A stretch of 64,000 bases of DNA, taken from the NCBI GenBank assembly GCA_037501455.1, contig CM074861.1:34178001-34242000 (forward strand). Direction: 5' to 3'. Numbering within the stretch: position 1 is the first letter of the stretch; each line of letters starts with the position of its first letter. Source of the DNA: Lantana camara (taxonomy: Eukaryota; Streptophyta; Magnoliopsida; Lamiales; Verbenaceae). Shown in pieces: positions 1 to 12,656 of this stretch. Below the pieces are notes generated by a model. It searched no databases. It was not told the DNA's origin and worked only from the letters and a program-made list of their open reading frames with translations. A program made the translations under genes and the position numbers.

Positions 1-1528
1 AAATTCCTGATAGTAGTAACAATCAATACCAATCATACATTCTCTATAACATAAACAAATTATAGTTAAATATGCATATGTACAGACTCTGACTTAACCG
101 ATAGACTTAATAGACTTGACTTCCCGCCTAGCACTCCAAACCTGCAAGAACACTGAAAACAATCCGGGTTCAGTCTATACGAGACTGGTGGGTATAAAAC
201 GAGGCATAAGTAACATATAGAACAATATTTAAACATTCACATGCAAGTTATAATCCCAAATGAGGTTTTTTTTTTAGAGCATTTCCCAAGTGGGTGAAAT
301 AAATAAATCATCAAAAGTGATTATAACGTTCATTTTTCATTAGGTCGTTTGTGGCCCGGCGAGTGGCCGTGCATTATCTCCAACCAACACCTCGCGTAGT
401 TCATTAAACATTCTTTCTTTCTTTCTTTCATTCATGCATAACATTCTTTTGTGCACATTCATGAACATTTACACCTTCTTCCTCCGGGTGATGGCCGGGT
501 GATCGGCCCGAACCATCCATTCATTGACCAAAAGGGGAACATGACTCCCCAGATGGCACTCAACGTCCATTCCTCGATAACTCCTAACGAGGTCCGGTTA
601 CGCCGTTCATTGGTGGGACTTGTGTGAGGGTTCACCGTCAGCCCATGCCTCCTCGGGTCACCACTCACACCAAGTCCCTGGGCCCCATTCTGTGCATAAC
701 ATTCATTCTTTTCTCGCCAAAACATTTGGTAGGTTCATAACATAAAGGCTTTACTTTGAAATCATTTAATCTTAAAATGACTCTATATACATATAATAAA
801 TTTTGGTCGAAATCTTTGCAAATTGGAAGTATATAGGGTTGTTTAACTAGATAGTAGAGAAACCCACCTGTACGCCTCTTACCAACAATACCAAGAAGAA
901 AAGGAGACTCGAAAGTTTCCTATGAACCCGATATCTCCGCCATGGAGAAAACTATGCAAAAGACAACGTAACGTATTCGTGAGACTCAAGACTCCAAATG
1001 AACCATATATGACGCACGACATGCAATGAACATGATATGAATGCATAAAAGATGATATTATGTAATGAACATGTTCATGTGCACTATTAATGCATTTAAA
1101 TCATATAGACAAGCCATTCATTCGTTCAAGGAAGCGTTCAAATTCAATCAATTCATGAATTTCACATTTTATAATAATTCAATTTAAGAATTCAAATAAC
1201 GATCATATCACGTACTATGACACGTTAACACTTAGAGGATAAACATTTAATTACATTCAAATCATGATCGGAAAATAATTAGCATGAAATAGCTAACAAT
1301 TAACTCCATAAATCCAAATGAATTAAATAATTCATAACACATATATAATATATATATATGTACAATTCATAAGCAACTATATAGATATATAGTTATATAC
1401 GTATACATGCATGCATAATTAATATTACATAATATATATACATACATATTTATATATATATATACGTGCCAACATGCAGATTATATATATTATTGACAAT
1501 TTCCATGCACTTACTATATAGTACATAG

Positions 1529-1531
<3 letters not shown>

Positions 1532-1561
<30 letters not shown>
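1532..1561. repeat. (TA)n microsatellite in LTR-A
   Basis: About 15 TA units in an AT-rich stretch of the LTR. Similar shorter TA tracts lie at about 5970-5992, 7113-7146 and 30774-30806. Confidence 0.9.
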
Positions 1562-1562
<1 letters not shown>

Positions 1563-1746
1563 TCATGCACACACACATGCACAACCATATTATATATATT
1601 TAAATAGGTACATATATATACATGCATTATACAGCAACAAACACATGCACACCCCATAATTAATTATGTTAACCATTTAATTAGTATATATATATATATA
1701 TACGCACACACAAAAACAAGCTGCAGCAACAGATTTCAATTAGACA

Positions 1747-1872
1747 CTCCCCGCCCGAGGAGAATTTCCACACAACATTCCCCGGCCGGGGAAAAGAGGA
1801 AAAAGATACAGAAGTAATCAGGCAAAGTGCCCGGCCGGGGACTTCTTCGCCTACCAATCTCCCCGCCCGGGG
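1747..1872. repeat. Paired GC palindrome cluster, CCCCGGCCGGGG type
   Basis: Four near-palindromes of the form ccccggccgggg are centred at 1754.5, 1785.5, 1834.5 and 1866.5, giving spacings of 31, 49 and 32 bp. A weaker fifth copy may lie near 1912-1925. They sit about 1.4-1.5 kb in from the 5' end of the minus-strand LTR, in the presumed U3. See the finding on shared palindrome architecture. Confidence 0.8.
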
Positions 1873-3280
1873 AGATCTTCCTCGCAGACAACAGCAGCAG
1901 CTGCAACTTTTCTCCCCTGTTCGAGCCTCAACCAGCAACAACAGCAAATACCAGGTACAAGACAGCAATAAACTCATATAATACCAGCCACCAAGTCATG
2001 AAATTCAGCCCTCAAACTCATGCTCAAGTCAGTTCAAACGCAGCAATGGATCAACGAAGTGGAAAGAGGAAAAAGGCTTAAGAAAAACTTAGCTCCATTA
2101 ATGGTAACTCAAAACCATTCAACAAACACTTAATACAAGCTCACACAATAATAAATGAGGCACAAAGAGTTCAGATATAGCTTCGTATCAAGAATAAATC
2201 CAAAGGAATTCAAGAAATCTTATATTCATCAATTAGACCTAACTATTCATTCAAATATCCAAAACCATACCATTCATGGATCAAAATCAGAAAATTATGG
2301 ATGTAAATGATCATATGAACATGTAGATATCAAATATGTACTTACCCCTTGAAGAAGATGGAAGAAAATGGAGATTGGAGCTCAAAATCTCCCTTGGGTG
2401 AATAGTTGCGGGAATGGAACTGTTGCTGCTATCAAATTTCAGCTTTCCTCTTCTTGTGGTGTATGGATCGAAATTAAAGGGTGTAGGGTGATAAAGGGCT
2501 GAGTTAGGGTCAAGTGGGTCCAGGTTTGAGGGCAATTGGCCAAGAGTTGAAGGACTTAAGTGCAATTTAGTGAAAGGTGGTCATTTAGGCAAACGTTACA
2601 AGTTTCGGTTAAAGTTCGGAGGTTTAAATGATTTTGGAAAAATATGAGGCTAAGTTCATTAAACCCGAAGCTTCGATATGAGTTCAACGAAGTTGACAGA
2701 ACTCGATTCCGAGTTCCCGAGCTCAAGATATCACATACGGAACCAAGGGTGCGCTAATTACTCGTTAGCCCCCGATTTGGTTCCACAATTCAAATTAAAT
2801 TCGTTAACACGTCAAACGAGATCGAAAATATGAAACGAGCATACAGACATGTTTATAACACATAAATGTACGACATACTAAATTTTCATGAATTTTCGAT
2901 ATCAAATCATATAAGAACGAAGCGCGATTAAAACACTCATGCGCAAAACATCTAAAATTTATAACATTTCAAATTAAATAATAAAATTTAAATCTATTTT
3001 AAAATTAATATAAGGTCAACGATGTTATAAAATTAATTTAATTAGCATAATTAAAACATGATTAATTAACATTAATTTGTAATTATCAATTTAAATAATA
3101 ACTAACGAAATAAATTATAATAAAATAAAATTAAATTAAAAAAAATTAATAACAATTTATATTAGAATTAAATATTTAAAACACTTAGAAACAATTAATC
3201 ACATAATTAAATAATTTAATTTGCGCAATTTAAAAACACATACGACATATTATTACAAAAAGGAAAACCGGGGCGTTACA

Positions 3281-4844
3281 GAAATGATTGGTTCTAACTC
3301 TGCATTGTGTTCGGTGTTCTTGCCCACATTCACTTTGAAGTGATTATTTTAGGATGAGAGTCACATTTCTCTCATTCCCAACTTCCAATTCAATTCCCGA
3401 CTCCTCAAAGCCCCATTTTGTTCCCGTCTTTGCAATCTCAATATTCTTCATTTCTTGATTCCACACGGCTCAACTAAAATGACTCGCGAAGAATAGGGTG
3501 GAGAAGACCTCCTATTAAGCAAACACCCAGCTATGCATATCGAGTAAGAATGCTCGATGCATGTCACACATTTTTAACAGTCAAAGTATCCATCACATTT
3601 AAGCAATTACTTCAATTAAATGAAACAAGCAAGATTAAAATAATTAATATGTGGTATGATGCACGTGCCATGAATGCAAGTACCTTTCACCGTAGTGGCA
3701 ACCTTTAGCTCGAAAGATTGGTCCTTTGTTCTCGAATTCGTTAATCACCACTTGCTTACCCACGGTCTTCTAACTTCCTTGATTCCTTTGCATCCCTCGC
3801 GCGATCTAACAAACTTCCAAATTCCTTTAAATCAAGTTGTATATTCTCATGATCTGAGGTTGTTACTTACTCCCAGCCTTCCATATCCGAGTGACTCGAC
3901 CCCCCTCAATTCTTCTCTAGAACAATTCTTCGTTTTACCAATTCCTTACCATAATAGCTATCCCGACTAAAGCTTCCTTGTTCTAACCTTGAGGGATTCC
4001 AATGATCGAGCAACTTCATCTTCCATCGAAACTTAGACTTAAATGTCGATCCAAGTATCTTGCTTATCCCTTTGATGAATCCAAAAGTTGAGTTGTTAGT
4101 TCACCTTGATCCAATTTTCTAATATCAATAGTCTTTTTATTCCTCAACCCGAACTAAATCCCTGATCATAACTTCAATCTCAAGAATCTTCTTTTATTCT
4201 CTAAATGCAATCTCCTTCTTGGTTTATTGCACTCGATTCATCGTTCCATCGATCAAAATTCTCAATCTTCTTCCTCGGATTAGACGAGCCTCTTGAACTT
4301 GGTTAATCAACTCTGTTTGTGGTGTAGAAGCGTGTGTTTATTTTGGGGCATAAACATCACATATCCCTGCCATTTCCTTCTCTAAACCAATTCTTCATGC
4401 ATGGTTTGATTCCCAACTCGAACCTGAACTCCCCAACCTACATCTTTGTCATAAGAAGCACCAAATAACCCTAATTCTTCTAAATCTCAGGAGCCTTCTT
4501 CAATTCACCCGTATCCAAAAGAAGAGCTCTTGACAAGTTGCTTTGAGTGCGAAAATTGGCCGTGGTATGAAATTGTAATAATATCCTACAATTCACAACT
4601 CAATTCGGATATAAATGCATGCAGGTTTGTGAATGTATATGTCATATAATGAGTACCAAATGCACATATATAATGCAAAATCCGACACATAATTCAGCAA
4701 AATTTAAATTAATCAAATTTAACAATACAATCTCCATATCAAATGCTCGTGATCAATGTGGGACTCACGTTGACATGTTGTCCCTAAGTCGTACGACCTA
4801 CACTTGACATAACACGACACTAGAAACCCCGGTTTTACAACCGG
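3281..4844 (-). other. Internal remnant of a truncated minus-strand LTR element
   Basis: This stretch lies between LTR-A and the primer site of the LTR at 4864-7827, so it is the part of that element just downstream of its PBS. I found no convincing gag, protease or polymerase motif on either strand. The longest frames are short and look accidental. It is either untranslated leader or decayed internal sequence. Confidence 0.5.
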
Positions 4845-4856
4845 GCTCTGATACCA
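4845..4856 (-). other. Primer-binding site, tRNA-iMet type
   Basis: On the minus strand it reads TGGTATCAGAGC, the standard plant initiator-tRNA-Met primer site. It is 7 nt from the LTR start at 4864, which fixes that LTR as the 5' LTR of a minus-strand element. Confidence 0.9.
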
Positions 4857-4863
4857 CTTAAGA

Positions 4864-7104
4864 TGTAGCACCCGGGACGATAGGCACCAAATCCCCCGCA
4901 CTACAAGTCTAGTCCACATATGAAATGGAAAGTCCACGCATGAACCGGACTCATAGTGAATGGGGTGACAAATAAAAACAACCTGGCTAGGCGGAATATA
5001 ACTCTGTACCAAGCAATCAAGAAATAGTACGAGTGCAACGCGGAAGCAATGATACCAACAATTGAATTCAGTAATGACTACCAGCTCAAACAATATAATT
5101 CATAAACATAATTAAATCCGACATGCACCTAAGAACGGGTTCAACTAAGCATGCAACCTGTCCAGAATCAATATTCCCAAAAATTCATAAATGGCACACC
5201 GGCCCAAGTCCATGAATAAATACAATTAAAACCGTGATAACGTAAAATGTGACTCAAGTGTACAAGTGGGACTCGAAAGAAAGCTAAGAGTTGACTCCCA
5301 CCTAGCACTCCAAAACCTGCCAAAAGAACTGAAAACAAAGCCGGGTTCAGTCTATAGGAGACTGGTGGGTATAAAAAATCGAGGCATAGTATATGAATAT
5401 CGCTGAATTAAAACACATTCATGCAAGCCTTAATCCCGTATGAAGTTTGAGAAGAATTTCCCAAGTGGCAAAACAAAGAAGACATCAACGGGATTACGAC
5501 TATCATATTTATTCATAAATGTTCATTAGGGTTATGGCCCGGCGAGTGGGTGTGCATTATCTACAACCAACACCTTATGTAAACATATCATAATTCATTC
5601 GTTATCATACATATCTTTTGTGCACATACATTCATGATCATAATCATACATATACACCTTTTTCCTCCAGGTGGTGGACGGGTTTGCAAGGCCCGACCAC
5701 CGGTCCATACATTGACCCAAGGGGGTACATGAATCCCCCTAGGGCGCTCAGCTCCCATTCCCCGCTAATCCTCCTAGCGAGGGCTGGTATCACCGTAAAT
5801 GTGGTGGGACTAGTACAAGGGATCACCGTCGGCCCTTGCCTCCCCGGATAGACACTTGCACTAAGTCCCTGGGCCCGTGCAATAAAATCATGTCCATGCC
5901 AAAAATCATAAGGTGGGGATATATAAAAGAAGGGCTTTACATTGGAAATCATTGACTTTTTTGAAAAGACACGATATATATATATATATATATAATACTT
6001 TGTCTTAAAACTTTCACATAAAGGATATATCGGGTCATTATAGCTAATAGAAGAGAAACCCACCTGTTATACCTTATCGAAAATACCAAAAGGAAAAGAA
6101 GACTCGAGGTAGCCTATGAACCTGGCACGTCTCCGCCCTGGAGAAAACTGTTCAAAAGAAAATGTAGTGTACTCGTGAGACTCAAGACGCTAAATGAACC
6201 ATATATGACGCACGGCATGTTATGCACATGATACGAGATGCATAAAGAGTATAAATCATGTTATGATGTCATATAACCAAGTAATTCATTAAAAACGTTC
6301 AATACATAGTGGTTTCATATTCATGCGTTTCATATCTTTCATATTTGGTATCAAATTAAGTCATACCCTTAAAACAATAATCATAACATACATATCAACA
6401 TGTTTACAATGCATAGGAATCAATTTAAGGTGAAAGAAATCCATTAACACACATAAAGAAAGCAATAGTTGCTAAGAAGGCCATATTGTAGCATTTAAAT
6501 GTTCACATTTTCATTTCACGTTAACACTTTGGATTCACAACATAAAATCCATAAAATTCAAATAATGGTCAAAACACATATATATTAACAAGTTAATAAA
6601 ACATGGGAATCATAAAAGAGGTGGAAGAAGAATAAACAAGCGAAGAGAAACAAGAAAAACGGAACCGGAGTAATAGGAACCGGCTGGACAGAATCCACCC
6701 CCATGGATTTTTCTATAGGGAGAAATCCACCCTCGCGGATTCAGATCAGGGGCCAAAAAACGCAGCAGCAACAGGGCACTCGCGGGAGAAATCATCCAAA
6801 CACCAAACCACCTCAAAACTCAACCCAAATCACTTAAAACATGTAATAAACCATGTAAGAACATCAAAAGCAAGTTTAGGGCAATTGGAACACATTAATC
6901 CTCAAACCCACATAAAAAACACACATATATACATACACACATATACACACACACACATATCAACTAATTCTTGAAATAAAATCATAGATCCTAACATATA
7001 TTAGCATAATATCAACAAGGAACAAGAATCTAAACTTAAATCATATCAATCTCTAACAAAACACACATTCACACACATAAACATACACACACACACACAC
7101 ACAT

Positions 7105-7149
<45 letters not shown>

Positions 7150-7827
7150 TATATACACACCTTAAAATGGGATGAGGGAGATGGAGGAATGAAATGATGG
7201 AGATGATGAAGATGATGATAGCTTGGCTCCTCCCTCTCTTCTTCTTCTCTTGGATCGAAATGGGGGTGTGTGTGTGTGTGAAGAAAATGTGAAAAAAACG
7301 GTTTGTGTGTGTGTGTAGAGATTTTGTGTGTGTTGTGTGTGTTCGTGTGTATATAAGATATAATGTATAGATATATGATATATATGTATAAAGTAAAAGG
7401 GTGAGATATTTTGTATATAATATGTATATAAATACATATACCATATATATATATTGATGGTGTGCGTGTGCAAGTATATGATATATAAATCTATCTATAT
7501 ATATAAATGTGCATGTTTATATAAGTGTATGCATGAAATATATATACACATATATAATGTCACTTATTTATGAAATTAATTTTACTACATATATATACAT
7601 ATATAGTAAATATGATATGCTTATGAAATGTGTGAACTAGGAAATGTGTATATGCTATGAAATGGAATGGAAGAAATTAAATCAAGATACTTATATAAGC
7701 ATTTACATCCCATACTCACATAATTCACATAAACATATTATTCAAATAAGCATGTAAAGGAATTCAAATTCTCAAAACTCACACGTGTGGCGCGCGTATC
7801 TGTATGACGAAAACACGGGGCGTTACA
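4864..7827 (-). repeat. 5' LTR (2964 bp) of a truncated Tekay-like element (LTR-X)
   Basis: The LTR is bounded by tgtagcaccc at 4864 and ggggcgttaca ending at 7827, the same termini as element B. Its PBS adjoins on the left. It interrupts the 5' LTR of E1: sequence from 7828 onward matches the E1 3' LTR from about 23953. The matching 3' LTR of this element is not in the window. It contains AC/TA microsatellites around 7085-7148 and GT-rich stretches to 7350, so the open frames over 7046-7473 are low-complexity shadows. Confidence 0.85.
6692..6788. repeat. Paired imperfect palindromes, AATCCACC...GGATT type
   Basis: Two inverted repeats with arms aatcc/ggatt are centred at 6700.5 and 6732.5, a spacing of 32 bp. 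A degraded third copy sharing the actcgcggg core is centred near 6779.5, a further 47 bp on. They lie about 1.1 kb from the LTR 5' end, the same place as the clusters in the other LTR families. Confidence 0.6.
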
Positions 7828-8903
7828 TTTTGGGCCCGGAGTTATGGGTAAGGGAGACCCGGGACGGCCTTGGGGTCGCCAGTTATCACCCCTGTGCACA
7901 TCTCCACAGTTTGATTTGGATTACCCCTGATCTCACCAGGAGGTTTGGTGAGTGATGGAGATCCTGAGGGTTTGGAGTAGCTTGCACTCCCCTCACCTGA
8001 AATGGATGGTTAGGGTCACGCAACCCTTCTATCACCAGAGAAAGGAGGTTTGTTTGATATGTCTGTTATGTTCTGTCTGAGGAGCCCAGGATGGGACTTA
8101 GGACTCGTACTCGCTGAGTTATGTTTGTATGCTCTGCTAAGTTCGTGAAACGGGGATAAACTCTTAATTAAGATAAAATATGAATGTTTTGATAAGATTT
8201 GATTTATTAAGGTATGTTTCGAAAATGTTTGATATGTAAGAATCTGTCAAGTTAAGCTTTGATCTGTATTTTTACGAAAACCCTATATGTATGTATCACG
8301 GGCAAAGTTTAGTGTGCAAAAAACTATCCCTGAGTTCATGAACCGTGCGATTGAATGTGCTTTGCTCCTTATATGTACATAGCGTGTGTGGATAGCCCCT
8401 CACTCAGTCTGTATGACTGACCCCTCTCCCCTTTTTTTTTAGTGTACAAGTTTGCATGGAGTTCGAGCTAGGCGGAGTCTGTCGAGTCTTTTGTAAAGTT
8501 TGAGTCCTTACATACGCACTTTTGTATTTGTACGAATCTGAATGTTTGTATGTATATCTTATGATCTATTTTGATATGATATATTTCGGGACAGACTTCT
8601 AGGAAACAGTTTGAAACCGTTTGCATTTATGATTTATGATAATATTCGGGATTAGGTATCTATGCTAGTTGAACCCGTCACCTGCTTCTTGTGATTCATT
8701 ATTGAAATATATGCATCGCTTCCACATACGCATTCATTTTTATTGGTTTGTTTAAACTGCAGGTTCTACGTTCTGCCTAGCTTAGGTGTGTGTCTGTCTG
8801 TCTCCCGTTTGCCTCTGCTTGGTTCATGTACGGGTTTTCCATCTCGTATGTGGATTGGGCTTAGGTGCGGGGGATGTGGCGACCCACCGTGCGGGGTGCT
8901 ACA
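7828..8903 (+). repeat. Partial 5' LTR of element E1
   Basis: This is homologous to 23953-25052, the end of the E1 3' LTR; shared landmarks include the tgggccc(c)ggagtt block and the terminal gtgcggggtgctaca. It ends at 8903, 8 nt before the PBS. The left two-thirds was displaced when the LTR-X element inserted. Confidence 0.85.
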
Positions 8904-8911
8904 TCCTAAAG

Positions 8912-8923
8912 TGGTATCAGAGC
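8912..8923 (+). other. Primer-binding site of E1, tRNA-iMet type
   Basis: It reads tggtatcagagc, 8 nt downstream of the LTR end, the usual Ty3/gypsy layout. The following bases do not extend the tRNA match, as in the other elements here. Confidence 0.92.
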
Positions 8924-9174
8924 TCTAAGTTGCAAAACCTGAACTCAGAGTCGTGTTGTGCCGGTCTAAATCGAACGGCATAGGACAATGTAATTATACG
9001 TGTACATTTGCATCATGATTCGATATGCTATACGTTTGAATTTTATCATTTTGTTGATACTATCTTTCATGATGCATTGCATTTTCCTAATTGCCCTTAA
9101 TTGATTTACTTATGTGTCATCTCACGTATTAACCGACATGCATATATCTATGTTATAGTTGTGAGATTTTCAGG

Positions 9175-10090
9175 ATGCCGCCTCGACGACAAGATTTCGG
9201 TCAATCATTACATCAACATCCATATCATCGAGAACAAACGATGACCGAATTGCTACCTATGAATCGGATGGCAACATTGTATCGAGACTTCAGAGCTTTC
9301 AATCCTCCCCAATTTAGAGAAGGCAATGATATCCGGGCGGAAGAGTGGCTCTTTGACATTGAAAGTATATTCAAGGTATGTCCGTGCGACTCATGAGATA
9401 AGGCTCGTCTTGCCTTACTACTTTTGCAAGGACAAGCAAAACTGTGGTGGAAAAGAGTTGCCCCGTAAATTGAGGCAACAAATGAAGGACTGACTTGGGA
9501 TGCCTTCGTTCGGAGGTTTAGAAAATGGTATACGCAGGCCATTTTACGAGACCGGAGACTTGAGGAGTTCCTCACTCTAAGACAAGGGGGTAAAATGGTC
9601 ACGGAGTACCTTGAAGAGTTCGAGAGGTTAGGCACCTACGTGCCTCATATCATGAATGATGAGGAGATGAAGACTTAGTACTTTATAGAGGGACTTCGGG
9701 ATAAGTTAAAGGAGACCTTAATTACGGAGAATACAAACACGTGGGATAAAACTACCACGAAAGCTCTAAGGGTCGAGAATCGAAGATTAATAAGAGGTAA
9801 AGAAGAAGAGAATTCAAGACCGAGAGTTGAGTTGGGATTCTACTCAAATCTACAAGTGGAAGAAAGATTCCATCAACGTGGTACTCGAGCTAAGAAGATC
9901 CGTGGAAAGAAGCATAAGACTTGAGATTATCCGAGATCAAAGAAAGACTCCCAATCGTGTGCCTATTGTGGAGGAGATAACCATACTTATGAGGCATGTC
10001 GGGATAGGTTGAAGAGATGCTACGCGTGCGGTGCGGATCAATGGAGCATATGGTTTCCGAGTGCGAGCAGTCAAGAGCTAACAAACAAAG
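9175..10090 (+). pseudogene. gag: Broken gag of E1 (Retrotrans_gag plus two CCHC knuckles)
   Basis: The conceptual product is a Ty3/gypsy Gag, the structural protein of the retrotransposon particle. The frame opening at 9175 reads into a recognisable Retrotrans_gag core (PPQFREGNDIRAEEWLFDIE, then an LWWKR block and LTWDAFVRRF). Near 9960-10030 come two zinc-knuckle-like motifs (CAYCGGDNHTYEAC and CYACGADQ); the second is incomplete. In-frame stops occur at 9394-9396, near 9467, near 9676 and near 9920, so no full Gag can be made. The core resembles the Gag part of element B ([17 protein letters not shown]) but is clearly diverged. No protease, reverse transcriptase or integrase follows. A decayed, non-autonomous copy is the best reading. 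Confidence 0.85.
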
Positions 10091-11675
10091 GATACATGAA
10101 CAAAGGCTTCAGTTTGGGAACCTACATGAGATCAAAAATGGAGGTACTTGCATTCATGGAACGTGCATTCACGATATATTAAAATAATTGTGCTTGCTAT
10201 TTTTTGTACCCTAATTGTTAATTATAACATTCCTATGTGTTTAAGTGGAAAGTATATAATGCATAGCATTGACATATGTAACCTGACATGCATTCCTAAT
10301 GTTTTCTTTATAGATGATACTTTCTTATTGTCGAGCATGATCAACGACATTAGAAGATGGAATTGGGTCAAGACTAAGGCCTATTTTAAAATCAAAGTTG
10401 GGGATCAAGGAGGAGAAGCTTAATCTACGAAGGACGATTATATTGAGAAGGCACTAAGGGGTTCGGTAAGGGTATAATTCAAGACCATGCAACCTAGAAT
10501 AAGGCAAGAGTTCGGCTAGAAATATGGAAGTAATTGGGATCAACCGTAGACCCACGGGCTTAGGGACCGAGTCCGAATTCAACTGCCCTTTGGAAGGAAA
10601 AAGATCTCGGGTGAGATTTTATGAAGTGTACGAAGACGATAAAGGATCATTGAATGGCTTTCACCGAGACCCCTATCAAATTTCAAGCAACAAAGAGGGG
10701 ATGCCACCGATGTTAGAAGCAAAACTCCTATTCGAGACTTAAAAGCAATTGCAGCCAATCACAAAGCCCAGGCTTGGAAATTGATTCATTGTTCAAACTG
10801 TACCTTGGAAGGAAGGAAGCCAACAAAAATGGTAAAAAGAGTTGGTGGGATTTTCATGGATTCCAAGAGGAGTTAGTCGGGGATCTTGAAGCCATTGAGA
10901 TAAGTGAAAATAAGGTCCAGTGCACCCTCAAGAAGTGATATTTCGAATTAGAGTGATATTTGTAGATCAAGTCTCTTAAGGAATCGAAGACCGGACGGTC
11001 ACAATGGTATTATGGCATACCGAAAATTCCAAGATTTGGTATCGAGAATAAAAGCATTTCAACAACAATTCTTGGTATTGATCGTATCTTCACAACAAAA
11101 CAAGATTTCCCACATCGGTGAATGGTACACTAATCATACATGTCATGTGCATCATGCATTTTAGTTTTTGCTCGTATTTGTTATTTTGTTGTATACTTGT
11201 TGCCCTACGGGGTAGTCATGAGTGCTCGAGAGTGTTGCTTCGGTAAGATGAGGGTCGTGCTCTGTAACAACCCAACTACCCTTTTTGAAGAGTTGGTGGT
11301 GTGAGAAGAGGGCTCGGATGTTAGACACTTCGGACCTTAGATTGTGGACAAGAAGGAGATTCGGTTTGAGCTTTATGTAAGCGGCGTGGGTGGTAGCTAC
11401 ACCCTTTGAGAGAACACTGAGCTCGAGAGTTGACTCAAATGAACTCAAACGGTAAGAGATGAATCTACTTTAGACCCTCTTTATCTTGCAAGTCGAACGA
11501 GCAATTCAAATGACCAGATCGATTTGAAGTTTCGAACCCCTTGTGCTTGAAGACCTTTCTCGAGCTAATCCTCGTCAGGACGTCATGAACCTCGAACGTG
11601 GGTGAATAAGGAAAGTTATTCGAGCTTGAAACTCGAGCAGACGAACCTGGGGACCAGGTTCTCTTATGTTCTCTT
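10091..11675 (+). other. Non-coding internal region of E1, no polymerase
   Basis: About 1.6 kb lies between the gag remnant and the PPT. I looked for protease, reverse transcriptase, RNase H and integrase motifs in all frames and saw none. The open frames (for example 10148-10423 and 10524-10742) match nothing I recognise. The pol genes appear to be absent rather than mutated. Confidence 0.6.
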
Positions 11676-11688
11676 AAAGGGGGGAGAT
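11676..11688 (+). other. Polypurine tract of E1
   Basis: aaaggggggagat lies directly before the tgtgacaccc LTR start, the expected plus-strand priming site. Confidence 0.9.
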
Positions 11689-12538
11689 TGTGACACCCAA
11701 TCTTCTCGGCAATCCAGGTATAACGTTACGAGAGAGTTTAATTCTGTATTTTCGTGACTTATGTGTTATTCGCATGCCTTACGTGTCAATTTGTATTTTA
11801 ATTTAAGTATGTGCGCGTTAGAATTTAATTAAATGTACTTGGACTCAATCGTCCAATATTTGCAAATTAGGGACCTAATTATAATTAGGGTGTTTTTAGC
11901 CTTTGTGGTTACTTCAAGCTCGAGAATTCGAATTCGAATTCTAACCTTGTCATTGAGTTCGTTTTGATGATTCGGATCTAATGAATTAACCTTTTATTTT
12001 CTAAAGTCGTTTGATCGCTCTACCGCTTTAAAATCCGATCCGAATGAACCGGATATCGTTTGACACTACCCCATTTGCCGAAACCATTTCAACCCTTAAA
12101 GGTTGAAATATCAGCCCTCCCTCTTCCCTTTGGATCGATCAGCATAAGCGAGAGGAGAAGGAAGAGAAAAAAAACCCCATTGGTCATTTAAGCTTTGAGC
12201 CCGAGCTTGCGAGATCTGACCATCCGATCGAAGAACCAAGGCAACCATTGTATTCCTCTGGTTACATGCTTCAATTCTACGTGCATTTAGTGGTGTGATT
12301 CATTGTCTAAGTGGCTATTTGGGAGTGATGATGAATAGTGTAGATTTCGTATTTTGGGTGTTCGGGCTCATTTCAAAGTTCAATTTGTGTTCTAATGTGT
12401 TATATATATGTGATATAGCTTGAATTTGGGCGTTTTTCGGATGTTTATTGATTGGTATGTGATTTTGGGGTGGTTTGGGAACCACCCCCGTCGGTCCCAT
12501 GCTTTTTTGCTCTTTTTTTTCGGGAGAAGATGACCCAA

Positions 12539-12656
12539 CACGCCTGTTTCAACCCTCAGTTCATTTCCAGCACGGCCGTATTAAGCCTTCGAGTTGGAAT
12601 TTTTTTTATTCCGCCACGTCCGTGTCAGCTTCCCGGCCAATTTTGACACAGCCGTG
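12539..12656. repeat. Paired palindrome cluster, CACGGCCGTG type
   Basis: Four degenerate copies of cacggccgtg (cacgcctgtt, cacggccgta, cacgtccgtg, cacagccgtg) are centred at 12543.5, 12575.5, 12619.5 and 12651.5, giving spacings of 32, 44 and 32 bp. They are about 0.85-0.95 kb from the LTR start. Confidence 0.7.

Larger units (their letters stand above)
1..3280 (-). repeat. Partial LTR of a Tekay-like Ty3/gypsy element (LTR-A), cut by the window edge
   Basis: The right end reads ggggcgttaca, the same terminus as the LTRs ending at 7827 and 15944; read on the minus strand the LTR starts TGTAACGCC. It shares recognisable blocks with the LTR at 4864-7827, for example around 121-210 versus 5290-5390 and 910-1040 versus 6100-6240, at roughly 75-80 percent identity by eye. 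So it is a related but separate family. No polypurine tract follows position 3280, so I infer that this is the 5' end of an element extending to the left, inserted into the internal region of the next element. The expected target duplication partner (gaaat, 3281-3285) lies outside the window. Open frames within it are LTR shadows. Confidence 0.75.

Noticed and set aside
1..4863. LTR-A and LTR-X as the two LTRs of one short element with a 1.6-kb interior
   Set aside because: They are too different for an LTR pair, and no polypurine tract lies next to 3280.
7046..7473. Frames of 103 and 132 codons
   Set aside because: Built from AC/TA/GT microsatellite sequence in LTR-X (Thr/His and Ile/Tyr runs).
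8912..8923. tRNA-like match tggtatcagagc (also at 4845, 20748 and 39730)
   Set aside because: Only a 12-base complement of the tRNA-iMet 3' end next to an LTR, so a primer-binding site, not a tRNA gene.
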